The position numbers and the translations under genes were made by a program. A stretch of 64,000 bases of DNA from Streptomyces sp. JHA26 (GTDB lineage: Bacteria; Actinomycetota; Actinomycetes; Streptomycetales; Streptomycetaceae), in the NCBI RefSeq assembly GCF_002005565.1, contig NZ_BDJC01000031.1, positions 1 to 64,000 on the forward strand, in the 5' to 3' direction. Under the pieces are notes generated by a model. That model saw nothing but the letters and a program-made list of their open reading frames with translations. It was not told the DNA's origin and did not search any database. Positions 8,007-16,754 of the stretch are shown piece after piece. How positions within the stretch are numbered: position 1 is the stretch's first letter; every line of letters begins with the position of its first letter.

Positions 8007-9443
8007 TCAGACGATGCCGAACAGGATGCCCGCCGTGAGGATCACCAGGCTCGTCAGGACCGCCCACTTGACCACGAACCGCGTGTGGTCGCCGAACTCG
8101 ACCTTGGCCATGCCCACCAGGACGTAGACGGCGGGGACCAGGGGGCTGGACATGTGCAGCGGCTGGCCGACGATCGAGGCGCGGGCGATCTCCAGCGTCG
8201 ACACGCCGTGCGCGTGGCCGGCCTCGGCGAGCACCGGCAGGACGCCGAAGTAAAAACCGTCGTTCGACATGAAGTAGGTCAGCGGCAGGCTGAGCAGGCC
8301 GGTGACGAGGCCCATGTGCGGGCCCATGCCGTCGGGGATGGTGTCCACGAGCCAGTTGGCCATGTGGTCGACCATGCCGGTGCCGGTGAGGACACCGGTG
8401 AAGACGGCGGCGGCGAAGACCATGCCGGAGACGTTGAGGACGTTGTCGGCGTGGGCCGCGATCCGGGCCTTCTGGTCGGGGATGTGCGGGAAGTTGACGG
8501 TGAGGGCGAGCGCGGCGCCGATCAGGAACAGCACCGGGATCGGCAGCAGCTCCATGATCATGGCGGTCAGCAGGGCGACCGTGAGCAGGGCGTTGAACCA
8601 GTACAGCTTGGGGCGCAGGGTGGCCCGGTGCGGGTCGAGGCCCTGGAAGCCGTCGTCCGCCGCGCCGTCCCGGTCGGCCGCACCGTCCCGGTCGGCCGGG
8701 CCGCCGGAGCCCGCGGAGCCCTTGCCGGAAGCCTTGCCCGCTCCCGTGCCCGTCGCCGCGCCGGCACCGGCGCCGACCAGCACCGTCTCGGTCTCGTCCG
8801 CCCGCACCAGCGCCTCGTCCAGCGTCAGCGTGCCGAGCCGCCGGCGCTCGCGCAGACCGAGGACGCAGGCCAGGACGACGACCGCGACCAGACCGACGGC
8901 CAGGGCCGGGATCATGGGCACGAAGATGTCGGTGGCGTCGACCTTCAGCGCGGTGGCGGCGCGGGCGGTGGGGCCGCCCCAGGGCAGGGTGTTCATCACG
9001 CCGTTGGCCATCGCGGCGACACCGGTCATCACGACCAGGCTCATCTTCAGGCGCTTGTAGAGCGGGTACATCGCCGAGACCGTGATCATGAAGGTGGTCG
9101 AGCCGTCGCCGTCCAGGGAGACGATCGCGGCCAGCAGCGCCGTACCGACGACGATCCGCATCGGGTCGGCCTTGCAGAACTTCAGGATCGCGCGGACGAT
9201 CGGGTCGAACAGCCCGACGTCGATCATCACGCCGAAGTAGACGATCGCGAACATGAGCATCGCCGCGGTGGGGGCGAGGCTGGACACGCCGTCGATGACG
9301 TAGTCGCCGAGGTGGGCGCCCTTGCCGACGAACACGCAGAACAGCGCGGGGATCAGCACGAGCGCCGCGATCGGCGACATCTTCTTCATCATGATCAGGA
9401 CCAGGAAGGTCGCGATCATGGCGAAGCCGAGGATGGTCAGCAT
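8007..9443 (-). CDS. CitMHS-family metal-citrate:proton symporter
   Basis: 478 residues and about twelve membrane segments. Its sequence resembles the CitM/CitH family of Bacillus and Streptomyces, which import citrate complexed with Mg, Ca or Fe; characteristic stretches are VSLDGDGSTTFMITVSAMYPLYKR and NGVMNTLPWGGPTARAATAL. A low-complexity loop in the middle has ADRDGA repeated in tandem plus Gly/Ala/Ser-rich sequence. ATG 9443 follows AGGT and begins the first segment. It heads an operon with the MFS gene. The upstream region holds an 8-bp inverted repeat at 9453-9507 that may be a regulatory site. Confidence 0.88.
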   Translation of the reverse strand: MLTILGFAMIATFLVLIMMKKMSPIAALVLIPALFCVFVGKGAHLGDYVIDGVSSLAPTAAMLMFAIVYFGVMIDVGLFDPIVRAILKFCKADPMRIVVGTALLAAIVSLDGDGSTTFMITVSAMYPLYKRLKMSLVVMTGVAAMANGVMNTLPWGGPTARAATALKVDATDIFVPMIPALAVGLVAVVVLACVLGLRERRRLGTLTLDEALVRADETETVLVGAGAGAATGTGAGKASGKGSAGSGGPADRDGAADRDGAADDGFQGLDPHRATLRPKLYWFNALLTVALLTAMIMELLPIPVLFLIGAALALTVNFPHIPDQKARIAAHADNVLNVSGMVFAAAVFTGVLTGTGMVDHMANWLVDTIPDGMGPHMGLVTGLLSLPLTYFMSNDGFYFGVLPVLAEAGHAHGVSTLEIARASIVGQPLHMSSPLVPAVYVLVGMAKVEFGDHTRFVVKWAVLTSLVILTAGILFGIV

Positions 9444-9452
9444 GAGTGAGTA

Positions 9453-9507
9453 CCTAACGTTCGCCCTTGAACATCCCACCGGGGCAGGCGGTGCGAGCGA
9501 CGTTAGG
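9453..9507. promoter_or_regulatory. widely spaced inverted repeat before the citrate transporter gene
   Basis: CCTAACGT at 9453-9460 and its exact complement ACGTTAGG at 9500-9507 flank about 39 nt. The proximal half lies 10 nt upstream of the start codon. Such a pair could bind a dimer by looping or two separate molecules. There is no regulator gene next to it to support the assignment. Confidence 0.3.
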
Positions 9508-9566
9508 GGCCGTGAAGCCGCGGCAACAAGATGTCGACGTGCGAGCAATAAGCGCAAAACTCCAGG

Positions 9567-11810
9567 TCACAGCTTTGCGTCGGTCAGTGGGGTGAGCGTT
9601 ATGGGGACGCCGTTGAGGACGGCGTTGCCCGAGAGCGGGTCGAGCAGGCTGCCGTCGAGGAGCTGGTTGACGTTGACGCCGGGGTCGCCGGCGGCGTGGG
9701 TGAGGCGGGTGCCGGGCCGGTCGTGGCCCCAGCCGTGCGGGAGGCTGACCACGCCCGGCCGGACGGTGTCGGTGACCTCGGCGGGGACGGTCACCTCTCC
9801 CCCGGCGCCCTTGACGCGCACCGGCCGGCCGTCCCGTACGCCGAGCCGGGCGGCGTCGTCGGGGTGCAGGTGCAGGGTGCAGCGGTTGGAGCCGCCGGTG
9901 AGGGCGGGGACGTTGTGCATCCAGCTGTTGTTGGACCGCAGGTGGCGACGGCCGACCAGGACGAGCCCGGCGGGGCGCTCGGTCATGGCGTGCCTCAGGC
10001 GCGGCAGGTCGGCGGCGATCGGCGCGGGCAGCAGCTCCACCTTGCCGCTGCGGGTCTTCAGCGGCTGCGGCAGGCGCGGGCGCAGCGGGCCGAGGTCGAT
10101 GCCGTGCGGGTGGGCGAGCAGCCGCTGGAGCGTGAGGCCGTCCGGGCGGGCGCCGAAGCCGTCGCCGTAGGGGCCGAGGCGCAGCATCATGTCGAGCCGC
10201 CGTTCGGGGCCGTCGACGCCGGTGAGGCGGGCGGCGAGGTCGCCCGGGTCGCGTCCGTGCACGGGCGAGTGCGGCTCCCGTACGGCCTTGCCGAGGGTCT
10301 GCTCGATCACCATGGCGTCGACGGCGGCGGGGTCGGCGCCGTGGGAGCCGGTGGCGGCGAGGATCAGCCGGGCCAGGATCTCGGTCTCGGCCATGCGGCC
10401 GGGTTCGAGCGGGACGGCGGGGCGGGTGTAGCGGACCTGGTTGCGCACGGCGAGGGTGTTGAAGGCGAAGTCGTGGTGGGGGCTTCGGGACGGCGGGGGT
10501 GGCGGCAGGACGACGTGGGCGTGGCGCGAGGTCTCGTTCAGGTACGGGTCGACGCTCACCATGAAGTCGAGCGATTCCAGCGCCTTGTCGAGCCGGTCGC
10601 CGTCGGGTGCGGACAGGACGGGGTTGGCGGCGATCGTGATCAGGACGCGGACCGGTTCGCCCCGGTCGGTGGCGGTGTCGATCTCCTCGGCGAGGGCGGC
10701 CAGCGGCAGTTCGCCCTTCGCCTCGGGGTGTCCGCTCACTCGGGAGTGCCAGCGCCCGAGCGCGAAGCCGCGTCCGGGTCCGGCGGGGCGTGGGGTGCGG
10801 TCGGTGGCGGCCTGCGGGAAGAGGGCGCCGCCGGGCCGGTCCAGGTTGCCGGTGAGGATGTTGAGGACGTCCACGAGCCAGCTGGCGAGGGTGCCGTGCG
10901 GGACGGTACAGCTGCCGATGCGGCCGTAGACGGCCGCGGTGGGGGCGGCGGCGAGTTCACGGGCGAGGGCGCGCGTCGTGGCGGCGTCGACGTCGCAGGC
11001 GGCGGCGACGGACTCCGGGGTGAAGTCCCGCACGACTCCGGCGAGTTCACCGACCCCCTCCACATGGGGTTCGAGGGCGCCGAGCGCCACCAGGTCCTCC
11101 TCGAACAGGACGTGGGTCATCGCGGCGAGGAGCAGGGCGTCCGTGCCGGGGCGGATCGCCACGTGCCGGTCGGCGAGCTTCGCGGTGCGGGTGCGGCGCG
11201 GGTCGATGACGGTGAGGGTGCCGCCGCGGGCCCTGAGGGCCTTCAGCCGGCCGGGGAAGTCGGGCGCCGTGCACAGACTGCCGTTGGACTCCAGCGGGTT
11301 GGCGCCGATGAGGAGCAGGTGGTCGGTGCGGTCGAGGTCGGGCACGGGGATGGCGTTCGCGTCGCCGTACAGCAGGCCGCTGGAGACGTGCTTGGGCATC
11401 TGGTCGACCGTGGAGGCCGTGAAGAGGCTGCGGGTGCCGAGTGCGCCGACCAGGACGGGCGGGTAGAGGGCGCCGGCGACGGTGTGCACGTTGGGGTTGC
11501 CGAGGACGATGCCGGCGGCGTGCGGCCCGTGCCGTTCGACGACGGGGCGGATGCCCGCGGCGACCGCGTCGAACGCCTCCTCCCAGGTGGCCTCGCGCAG
11601 CTCGCCGTCCCGGCGCACGAGGGGCGTGCGCAGCCGGTCGGGGTCCGCGTCGAGGGCGCCGAAGGAAGCGCCCTTGGGGCAGACGAACCCGCGGCTGAAG
11701 ACGTCGTCGCGGTCACCGCGGGCGGCGGTGACCCTGGTGCCTTCGACGGTCAGGGTGAGACCGCAGGTGGCCTCGCACAGGGGGCAGATGCGCAGGGCGG
11801 TGCGGGACAC
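9567..11810 (-). CDS. molybdopterin-dependent oxidoreductase (formate dehydrogenase/nitrate reductase superfamily)
   Basis: 747 residues. An N-terminal 4Fe-4S motif, CPLCEATC followed by GFVCPKG, precedes the molybdopterin domains, which include LLLIGANPLESNGS, IDPRRTRTAKLAD and, in the C-terminal cofactor-binding domain, VSLPHGWGHDRPG. The segment TVDQMPKH, where formate dehydrogenases carry Cys or Sec, shows no such residue, so a formate dehydrogenase is doubtful. No Tat signal is seen, so it is probably cytoplasmic. The GTG start at 11810 follows GGGAGGA. No electron-transfer subunit is adjacent. A TetR gene and a TetR-like palindrome lie upstream. Confidence 0.85.
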   Translation of the reverse strand: MSRTALRICPLCEATCGLTLTVEGTRVTAARGDRDDVFSRGFVCPKGASFGALDADPDRLRTPLVRRDGELREATWEEAFDAVAAGIRPVVERHGPHAAGIVLGNPNVHTVAGALYPPVLVGALGTRSLFTASTVDQMPKHVSSGLLYGDANAIPVPDLDRTDHLLLIGANPLESNGSLCTAPDFPGRLKALRARGGTLTVIDPRRTRTAKLADRHVAIRPGTDALLLAAMTHVLFEEDLVALGALEPHVEGVGELAGVVRDFTPESVAAACDVDAATTRALARELAAAPTAAVYGRIGSCTVPHGTLASWLVDVLNILTGNLDRPGGALFPQAATDRTPRPAGPGRGFALGRWHSRVSGHPEAKGELPLAALAEEIDTATDRGEPVRVLITIAANPVLSAPDGDRLDKALESLDFMVSVDPYLNETSRHAHVVLPPPPPSRSPHHDFAFNTLAVRNQVRYTRPAVPLEPGRMAETEILARLILAATGSHGADPAAVDAMVIEQTLGKAVREPHSPVHGRDPGDLAARLTGVDGPERRLDMMLRLGPYGDGFGARPDGLTLQRLLAHPHGIDLGPLRPRLPQPLKTRSGKVELLPAPIAADLPRLRHAMTERPAGLVLVGRRHLRSNNSWMHNVPALTGGSNRCTLHLHPDDAARLGVRDGRPVRVKGAGGEVTVPAEVTDTVRPGVVSLPHGWGHDRPGTRLTHAAGDPGVNVNQLLDGSLLDPLSGNAVLNGVPITLTPLTDAKL

Positions 11811-11870
11811 GGGTCCTCCCGGAGGGCGGCGGTGACGGTGACGCGCGGACGTGGAACCTCGCGGCGAGCA

Positions 11871-11882
11871 TACCGACCGGTA
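11871..11882. promoter_or_regulatory. TetR-like operator before the molybdopterin oxidoreductase gene
   Basis: TACCGACCGGTA is an inverted repeat (TACCG, 2-nt spacer, CGGTA), of the kind bound by many TetR-family repressors. It lies 60 nt upstream of the oxidoreductase start and between that gene and the TetR gene that precedes it, which makes that TetR the natural candidate. Confidence 0.45.
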
Positions 11883-11936
11883 GGCATGGTGGGGAGGCCT
11901 TGGACGCACCCGGTGGGAGGACGGCCTCCCGGTACG

Positions 11937-12554
11937 TCAGTCGAACACCCGCCCCAGGTACGCCGCCAGCAGCTCCCGGGCCTCCTCGATGATCGCCTCG
12001 TCACCGTCCGGCGACACCCGGAAGGCGAGCTGGACGAGGGTGTCGGCGGTCTCCACGGCGACCAGGAAGACCCGGCGCACGGCGTCGTCGGGGCGGCGGC
12101 CGAGGTAGCCGGAGAGCAGTTCGGCGACCCGGTCGGCGACGCGGTGGTTGGGCTCGGCGTCACGGCCGCCGACCGGTATCTGGTTGCCGAAGTCGACGAG
12201 GGAGAAGCCGGGCGCGGTCCGCTTCATCGCCAGGTACTCGTCCAGCACCGCGTCGAGGGCGTCGCGCCAGCCCCCGTCGCCGGCCTCCGTCAGCCGCCCG
12301 GTCACGCGCTCGGTGTAGCGCTCGAGATTGCGCTGGGCCAGCGCGTCGGCCATCTGCCGCTTGTTGCCGAAGAAGCGGTACACCGAGCCGATGGGGACGC
12401 CGGCGCGCTGGGCCACGGCCCGGGTGCTCAGCGCGTCGTAGCCGACCTCGTCGAGGAGGGCGGCGCAGGCGTCGAGGATCCTGGTCAGCCGTTCGGCGCT
12501 GCGCCGCTGCACGGGGGCACGACGGAGCGGGGTCGCGTGGGGCACGTGCCTCAT
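11937..12554 (-). CDS. TetR-family transcriptional regulator
   Basis: 205 residues. The N-terminal helix-turn-helix is typical: RILDACAALLDEVGYDALST, then RAVAQRAGVPIGSVYRFF and GNKRQMADAL. The C-terminal ligand domain is not recognisable to subgroup. ATG 12554 follows GGAAAGG and overlaps the stop codon of the upstream lipoprotein gene (ATGA), so the two are translationally coupled. It precedes the molybdopterin oxidoreductase gene on the same strand, and a TetR-like palindrome lies between them at 11871-11882, suggesting control of that gene. Confidence 0.9.
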   Translation of the reverse strand: MRHVPHATPLRRAPVQRRSAERLTRILDACAALLDEVGYDALSTRAVAQRAGVPIGSVYRFFGNKRQMADALAQRNLERYTERVTGRLTEAGDGGWRDALDAVLDEYLAMKRTAPGFSLVDFGNQIPVGGRDAEPNHRVADRVAELLSGYLGRRPDDAVRRVFLVAVETADTLVQLAFRVSPDGDEAIIEEARELLAAYLGRVFD

Positions 12555-13249
12555 GATGCCTTTCCGCCGCGGTCCGGGGAACCGTGACCTCCGGTACGCG
12601 GGCGGACCGCGGCGACGGACGGGGCCGCGCCCTCGCGGAACACCGGCCCCGCGGCCCCGGTCGGCCCCGCACCCTCGCGGAACACCGGCCCCGCGGCCCC
12701 GGTCGGCCCCGCACCCCCACGGAGCGCCGGCCCCGAGGCCCCGGTCGGCTCCGGGTCCGAGACCGTGATGTCCGCCGTGCTCTCCACCGGCTCGCCGTCG
12801 ACGGCCCAGACGGTGCCGTCGTCGGCGTACAGGCGCGCGGTGACGTGGTGGGTGCCGCGCGGAACGAGCCCGGCGGCGAGGTGGTGGCGCGGGCCGCGCA
12901 GCGACGCGACGAGGTCTCCGTCGACGAAGAGGCGGGCCACACCGCGACCGGCCACGGCCGTCGCCTCCGTGCCGGCCGGGGAGAACCGGAAGTTGCGAAC
13001 GGTCAGGCGGACGTCCCAGCCGTCGTCGGCGTGGGGCTGCACCTCGATGTCGACCTCGGGCTCGCGCCCGGCGTCCGCCTCCCGGTGGCGCCGACCGTCC
13101 CCGTCGGTGCCGCCGGGGAGTCCGCCCGCCGACGCGGGTGACGCGCCGGTTCCCGGCTCTTCCCCGCCACCGGGGCCGCAGCCCGCGGGTCCGGTCGGCA
13201 ACAGGACACAGACCGCGAGCGCGGCGGCTGCTCTCCGCGTCCACGACAT
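12551..13249 (-). CDS. putative lipoprotein with repetitive C-terminus
   Basis: 232 residues. The N-terminus MSWTRRAAAALAVCVL ends in a lipobox-like PAGC, so export and lipid anchoring are likely. After a Gly/Glu/Asp-rich linker there is a beta-rich domain (about 70-170) of unknown function, with VRLTVRNFRFSPAGTEA and GRGVARLFVDGDLV resembling copper-binding or cupredoxin-like secreted domains only weakly. The C-terminus consists of a 14-residue unit (GPTGAAGPVFREGA) repeated with decay. ATG 13249 is chosen for the signal sequence. The stop overlaps the start of the TetR gene. Confidence 0.7.
   Translation of the reverse strand: MSWTRRAAAALAVCVLLPTGPAGCGPGGGEEPGTGASPASAGGLPGGTDGDGRRHREADAGREPEVDIEVQPHADDGWDVRLTVRNFRFSPAGTEATAVAGRGVARLFVDGDLVASLRGPRHHLAAGLVPRGTHHVTARLYADDGTVWAVDGEPVESTADITVSDPEPTGASGPALRGGAGPTGAAGPVFREGAGPTGAAGPVFREGAAPSVAAVRPRTGGHGSPDRGGKAS
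12631..12756. repeat. three 42-nt tandem repeats inside the lipoprotein gene
   Basis: The unit beginning cctcgcggaacaccggcccc at 12631 recurs exactly 42 nt later at 12673, and a diverged third copy follows from about 12715. The repeats keep the reading frame and encode the GPTGAAGPVFREGA unit. Copy number is likely to vary between strains, because adjacent identical copies recombine by slippage. Confidence 0.75.
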
Positions 13250-13410
13250 GCCGGGAGAGTAGAACACCGGTGCGACACCCCGGATCCCCCGGAGGTCTGG
13301 TTCCGGTCATCGTCCCCGAGGAGGAGGGCGAAGGTCCGCTCGCCCCCTTGCGCCCGGGAAACCGCAATCCTACGGTGAGGCATAGGAATCAGAGGGCGAG
13401 GGAGCGATTC

Positions 13411-14736
13411 ATGAGCGGGGACGCGCGGAAGACCGCGGAGGGTCTGGCCTACCTGTCCGGTTTCGGCAACGAGCACAGTTCCGAGGCCGTTCCGGGCGCA
13501 CTGCCCGAGGGCCGGAACTCGCCGCAGCGGGCGCCCCTCGGGCTGTACGCGGAGCAGCTCAGCGGCACGGCGTTCACCGAGCCGCGGGCGCACAACCGGC
13601 GCTCGTGGCTGTACCGCATCCGCCCCTCGGCCGCGCACCCGCCGTTCACCCGGACCGGCAACGGCGCGGTCCGCACCGCCCCGTTCACCCAGTGCGTGCC
13701 GGACCCCAACCGGCTGCGGTGGAACCCGCTGCCCGAGCCCGACGCCGGGACGGACTTCCTGGCGGGCCTGTGGACCCTCGGCGGCAACGGCGACGCGACC
13801 CAGCGCACCGGCATGGCCGTGCACCTGTACCACGCCAACGCCTCCATGGAGCGCGTCTTCAGCGACGCCGACGGCGAGCTGCTGATCGTCCCGGAGCGCG
13901 GCGGGCTGCTGCTGCGCACCGAGTTCGGGCTGCTGCACGCCGAGCCGGGCCACGTGGCGCTGATCCCGCGCGGGGTGCGCTTCCGCGTGGAGCTGCTCGA
14001 CGCCGACGCCCGCGGTTACGTCTGCGAGAACTACGGCGCCCCCTTCACCCTGCCCGAGCTCGGCCCGATCGGCGCCAACGGCCTGGCCAACGCCCGGGAC
14101 TTCCTGGCACCGGTCGCGGCGTTCGAGGACGACGACAGCACGACGGGCCCGGTGGAGGTGGTCAACAAGTTCTGCGGCAACCTGTGGTCGGCCGTCTACG
14201 ACCACTCCCCGCTCGACGTGGTCGCCTGGCACGGCACCCACGTGCCGTACGTCTACGACCTGCGCCGCTTCAACGTGATCGGCACGATCTCCTACGACCA
14301 CCCCGACCCGTCGATCTTCACGGTGCTCACCTCCCCTTCGGACACCCCGGGCCTGGCGGGCGTCGACTTCGTGGTGTTCGCGCCGCGCTGGCTGGTGGGC
14401 GAGGACACCTTCCGGCCGCCGTACTTCCACCGGAACGTGATGAGCGAGTACATGGGCCTGATCGAGGGCGCCTACGACGCCAAGGCGGAGGGCTTCGTGC
14501 CGGGCGGCGGTTCGCTGCACAACATGATGTCGGCGCACGGCCCGGACCGGGAGACCTTCGACCGGGCGAGCGCGGCCGAGCTGAAGCCGCAGCGGATCGA
14601 CGACGGTCTCGCGTTCATGTTCGAGACCCGGTGGCCGGTGAGCCTCACGCCCCAGGCGGCCCGCGCCGAGCACCTGCAGCAGGGCTACGACGACGTCTGG
14701 CAGGGCCTGGAGCGTCACTTCCGCCCCTTGCACTGA
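13411..14736 (+). CDS. hmgA: homogentisate 1,2-dioxygenase
   Basis: 441 residues. It opens the aromatic ring of homogentisate to maleylacetoacetate in tyrosine and phenylalanine breakdown, using Fe(II). Family hallmarks run through the sequence: YLSGFGNEHSSEA at the N-terminus, NRRSWLYRIRPS, YVCENYGAPF, and the metal-ligand region FRPPYFHRNVMSEYMG with His and Glu plus GGGSLHNMMSAHGPD with the third ligand His. ATG 13411 follows GGGAG. A GntR-family gene starts 27 nt downstream on the same strand and may regulate the pathway. The next pathway enzymes are not in this window. Confidence 0.96.
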   Translation: MSGDARKTAEGLAYLSGFGNEHSSEAVPGALPEGRNSPQRAPLGLYAEQLSGTAFTEPRAHNRRSWLYRIRPSAAHPPFTRTGNGAVRTAPFTQCVPDPNRLRWNPLPEPDAGTDFLAGLWTLGGNGDATQRTGMAVHLYHANASMERVFSDADGELLIVPERGGLLLRTEFGLLHAEPGHVALIPRGVRFRVELLDADARGYVCENYGAPFTLPELGPIGANGLANARDFLAPVAAFEDDDSTTGPVEVVNKFCGNLWSAVYDHSPLDVVAWHGTHVPYVYDLRRFNVIGTISYDHPDPSIFTVLTSPSDTPGLAGVDFVVFAPRWLVGEDTFRPPYFHRNVMSEYMGLIEGAYDAKAEGFVPGGGSLHNMMSAHGPDRETFDRASAAELKPQRIDDGLAFMFETRWPVSLTPQAARAEHLQQGYDDVWQGLERHFRPLH

Positions 14737-14763
14737 GGATTCCCCTACCGGTACGGATGGCCC

Positions 14764-15513
14764 GTGACCTCCTTCGCCCCGGACTCCATCGTCCTGAACC
14801 GCAAGCTGCCGCTCTGGTACCAGGTGTCGCAGTCGCTGCGCGCCTCGATACTCGGCCGCTCGCCCCGGGATCCGCTGCGCCTGCCCACGGAGGAGCAGTT
14901 GGCCGGGCACTACGGGGTGAGTGTGCTGACCATGCGGCAGGCGCTCAAGGAGCTGGAGGACGAGGGGCTGATCACCCGCCACCGTCGGCGCGGCACGTTC
15001 ATCGAGCCGCACGTCAGGCGGGGCGCCCCGGTGCGGCTGCTGGGCTCGGTGGACGCCATCGTGGCCCAGCAGTCCGGCATGAAGGCCGAGCTGCTGGACC
15101 ACGGCACGGCCCCCGTGCCGCCCGAACTCACCGAGTACTTCCCGGACCTGGCCGAGGCGGCCACGTACCACCGGCTGCGCTGCGACGAGAAGACCGGCGA
15201 GCCCACCAATCACGCCCGCAACTGGGTCCGGCCCGAGCTGGCCGCCCGCATCGACCCGGACGACCTCGCGCGCCGGCCGATGACCAAGGTGCTGCGGGAC
15301 GTGGTGGGCGTGGACATCAGCCGGATCACCGACACCGTCGAGGCCCGGCTAGCGGACCCGGAGACGGCGCGGCTGCTCGAGGTCCCGCTGCTCAGCCCGA
15401 TCCTGCACTACACGGGCATCACGTACGACACGGCGGGGCGGGTGCTGGACGTGGCCGTCATCCACTACCGGGGGGACCGTTTCTCCTTCACGGTCACGCT
15501 GGACGCCACCTGA
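14764..15513 (+). CDS. GntR-family (HutC-type) transcriptional regulator
   Basis: 249 residues. The winged helix occupies about 1-80 (LPLWYQVSQSLRASI, then LPTEEQLAGHYGVSVLTMRQ and the wing ITRHRRRGTFIEP), followed by a UTRA-type ligand domain about 100-245 with PILHYTGITYDTAGR near the end, typical of HutC subfamily members. These often sense the substrate of a neighbouring catabolic gene. The GTG start at 14764 is just after hmgA, so homogentisate or another tyrosine breakdown product is a plausible ligand; this is inferred from position only. Confidence 0.88.
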   Translation: MTSFAPDSIVLNRKLPLWYQVSQSLRASILGRSPRDPLRLPTEEQLAGHYGVSVLTMRQALKELEDEGLITRHRRRGTFIEPHVRRGAPVRLLGSVDAIVAQQSGMKAELLDHGTAPVPPELTEYFPDLAEAATYHRLRCDEKTGEPTNHARNWVRPELAARIDPDDLARRPMTKVLRDVVGVDISRITDTVEARLADPETARLLEVPLLSPILHYTGITYDTAGRVLDVAVIHYRGDRFSFTVTLDAT

Positions 15514-15544
15514 GGCCGTGGCACCCCGTCGTACGATGCCGGGC

Positions 15545-16693
15545 GTGACGCACGACGACGCTCCGCGGCCGGCGGACCTCATGCCGTGGTCCGTCGCACC
15601 GCCGCGGCTCGGCCGGGGGTGGCCGGCGGCCCCCGACCCGGCGGCCCTGAAGGCCCGCTGGGACGCCCTGGTGAAGGCGGAGGGACCCGATCGCGAGGCC
15701 CTGTTCGAGCCGACGCGTGCGCGCACGCTGCACACGGCGGTCGGGCAGCTGCCGGGCACGTCCGGCGGCACGGACCGGCTGGTGCGCGCCTCGGGGCCCT
15801 GTCCCGAGCCGGTCCGCGTGCTGCGCGCGCCCTTCGACGAGCAGTGGCTGATCCCCGACCAGCGGCTGATCGACGCGGCCCGCCCCGAGTTGTGGCGGGT
15901 GGCCGACGAGCGGCAGGTCTTCGTCGTGGAGGCGTCCGACGCCGCCGGCCCCCTCCTGCTCGCGACCTCGTTCCTCCCCCTGTTCGGTCCGGCCCGCGTC
16001 CGCCCGCTGCACCGGCGCCCCGGCGGGGCCGAGCCCAACCTGGCCCCCGGGCTGCTGGACCACCTGGCCGGCCGGCTCGGCCTGCGCCCCGGTCCGCTGG
16101 ACGTGCTGGCGTGGATGGTGGCGGCCGTCCGTCCCGGCCCCGTGGTTCCGCTGACCGCCGACCCCGCGCAGTGGGAGCACGGCGTCTCGCTGGGCCGCCG
16201 CGCGCTGTGGCTGATGCGCCGCGACGGCGAGCGCCCCAAGCTGCCCGGCGGACGCCGCCCCTACGTCCGCGCCCCGTTGCCCGCGCGCCCGCTGACCCTG
16301 CGCTACGACCGGGAGGAGGAGGCCCTGTACCTGGACGAGGGCCGTGTCTCCCCGGTGCCGCCCGGCGCCTGGGACTTCGAGGTGGGCGGGGTGCGGGTCC
16401 TGGAGCAGTGGTTCGCGGCCCGCACCGCCGGGGGCGAGCCGGGCACGCTGGCGGCGATCCGCCCGGCCGGCTGGCCGCAGGCCTGGACGTCCGGGCTGCT
16501 GGAGCTGATCACGGTCCTCGCCCTGCTGGCCGAACTGCGCCCGCACTGCGCGGAGCTGACGGTGACGGAACCGGTCACGGCCACGGAACTGCGCGCCGCG
16601 GGCGTCCTGCCGGCCCCCGAGACCTCCCGCAGACCGGCCTCGGTCCTGGACGGCCTCGAGGAGGGGCCGGAGGGACAGCTGGCGCTGCTGTAG
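15545..16693 (+). CDS. stand-alone type ISP restriction-modification C-terminal (specificity) domain protein
   Basis: 382 residues. I recognise the family by the run MPWSVAPPRLGRGWP, ARTLHTAVGQLPG, FDEQWLIPDQRLIDAARPEL, VPLTADPAQWEHG, WDFEVGGVRVLEQWF and the terminal RPASVLDGLEEGPEGQ, which correspond to the C-terminal target-recognition region of single-polypeptide LlaBIII-like enzymes. The nuclease, helicase and methyltransferase parts are all absent and no such gene is near. Similar solo proteins occur, as I recall, across Streptomyces, so it is probably a domesticated domain. GTG 15545 or ATG 15536 could be the start; neither has a clear ribosome binding site. Confidence 0.65.
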   Translation: MTHDDAPRPADLMPWSVAPPRLGRGWPAAPDPAALKARWDALVKAEGPDREALFEPTRARTLHTAVGQLPGTSGGTDRLVRASGPCPEPVRVLRAPFDEQWLIPDQRLIDAARPELWRVADERQVFVVEASDAAGPLLLATSFLPLFGPARVRPLHRRPGGAEPNLAPGLLDHLAGRLGLRPGPLDVLAWMVAAVRPGPVVPLTADPAQWEHGVSLGRRALWLMRRDGERPKLPGGRRPYVRAPLPARPLTLRYDREEEALYLDEGRVSPVPPGAWDFEVGGVRVLEQWFAARTAGGEPGTLAAIRPAGWPQAWTSGLLELITVLALLAELRPHCAELTVTEPVTATELRAAGVLPAPETSRRPASVLDGLEEGPEGQLALL

Positions 16694-16754
16694 GGGGCGG
16701 TCACCGCTCCGGCAGGGCGGCCTCCTCGTCGGTGAGGGCGCGAAGCGGTCGTGC

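Noticed and set aside
9696..12587. A plus-strand open frame of over 960 codons opposite the molybdopterin oxidoreductase
   Set aside because: Low-complexity Gly/Val/Ala translation, antisense to a clear gene; a GC artefact.
13003..15213. Long minus-strand frame opposite hmgA
   Set aside because: Composition-driven shadow of hmgA and the GntR gene, without motifs.
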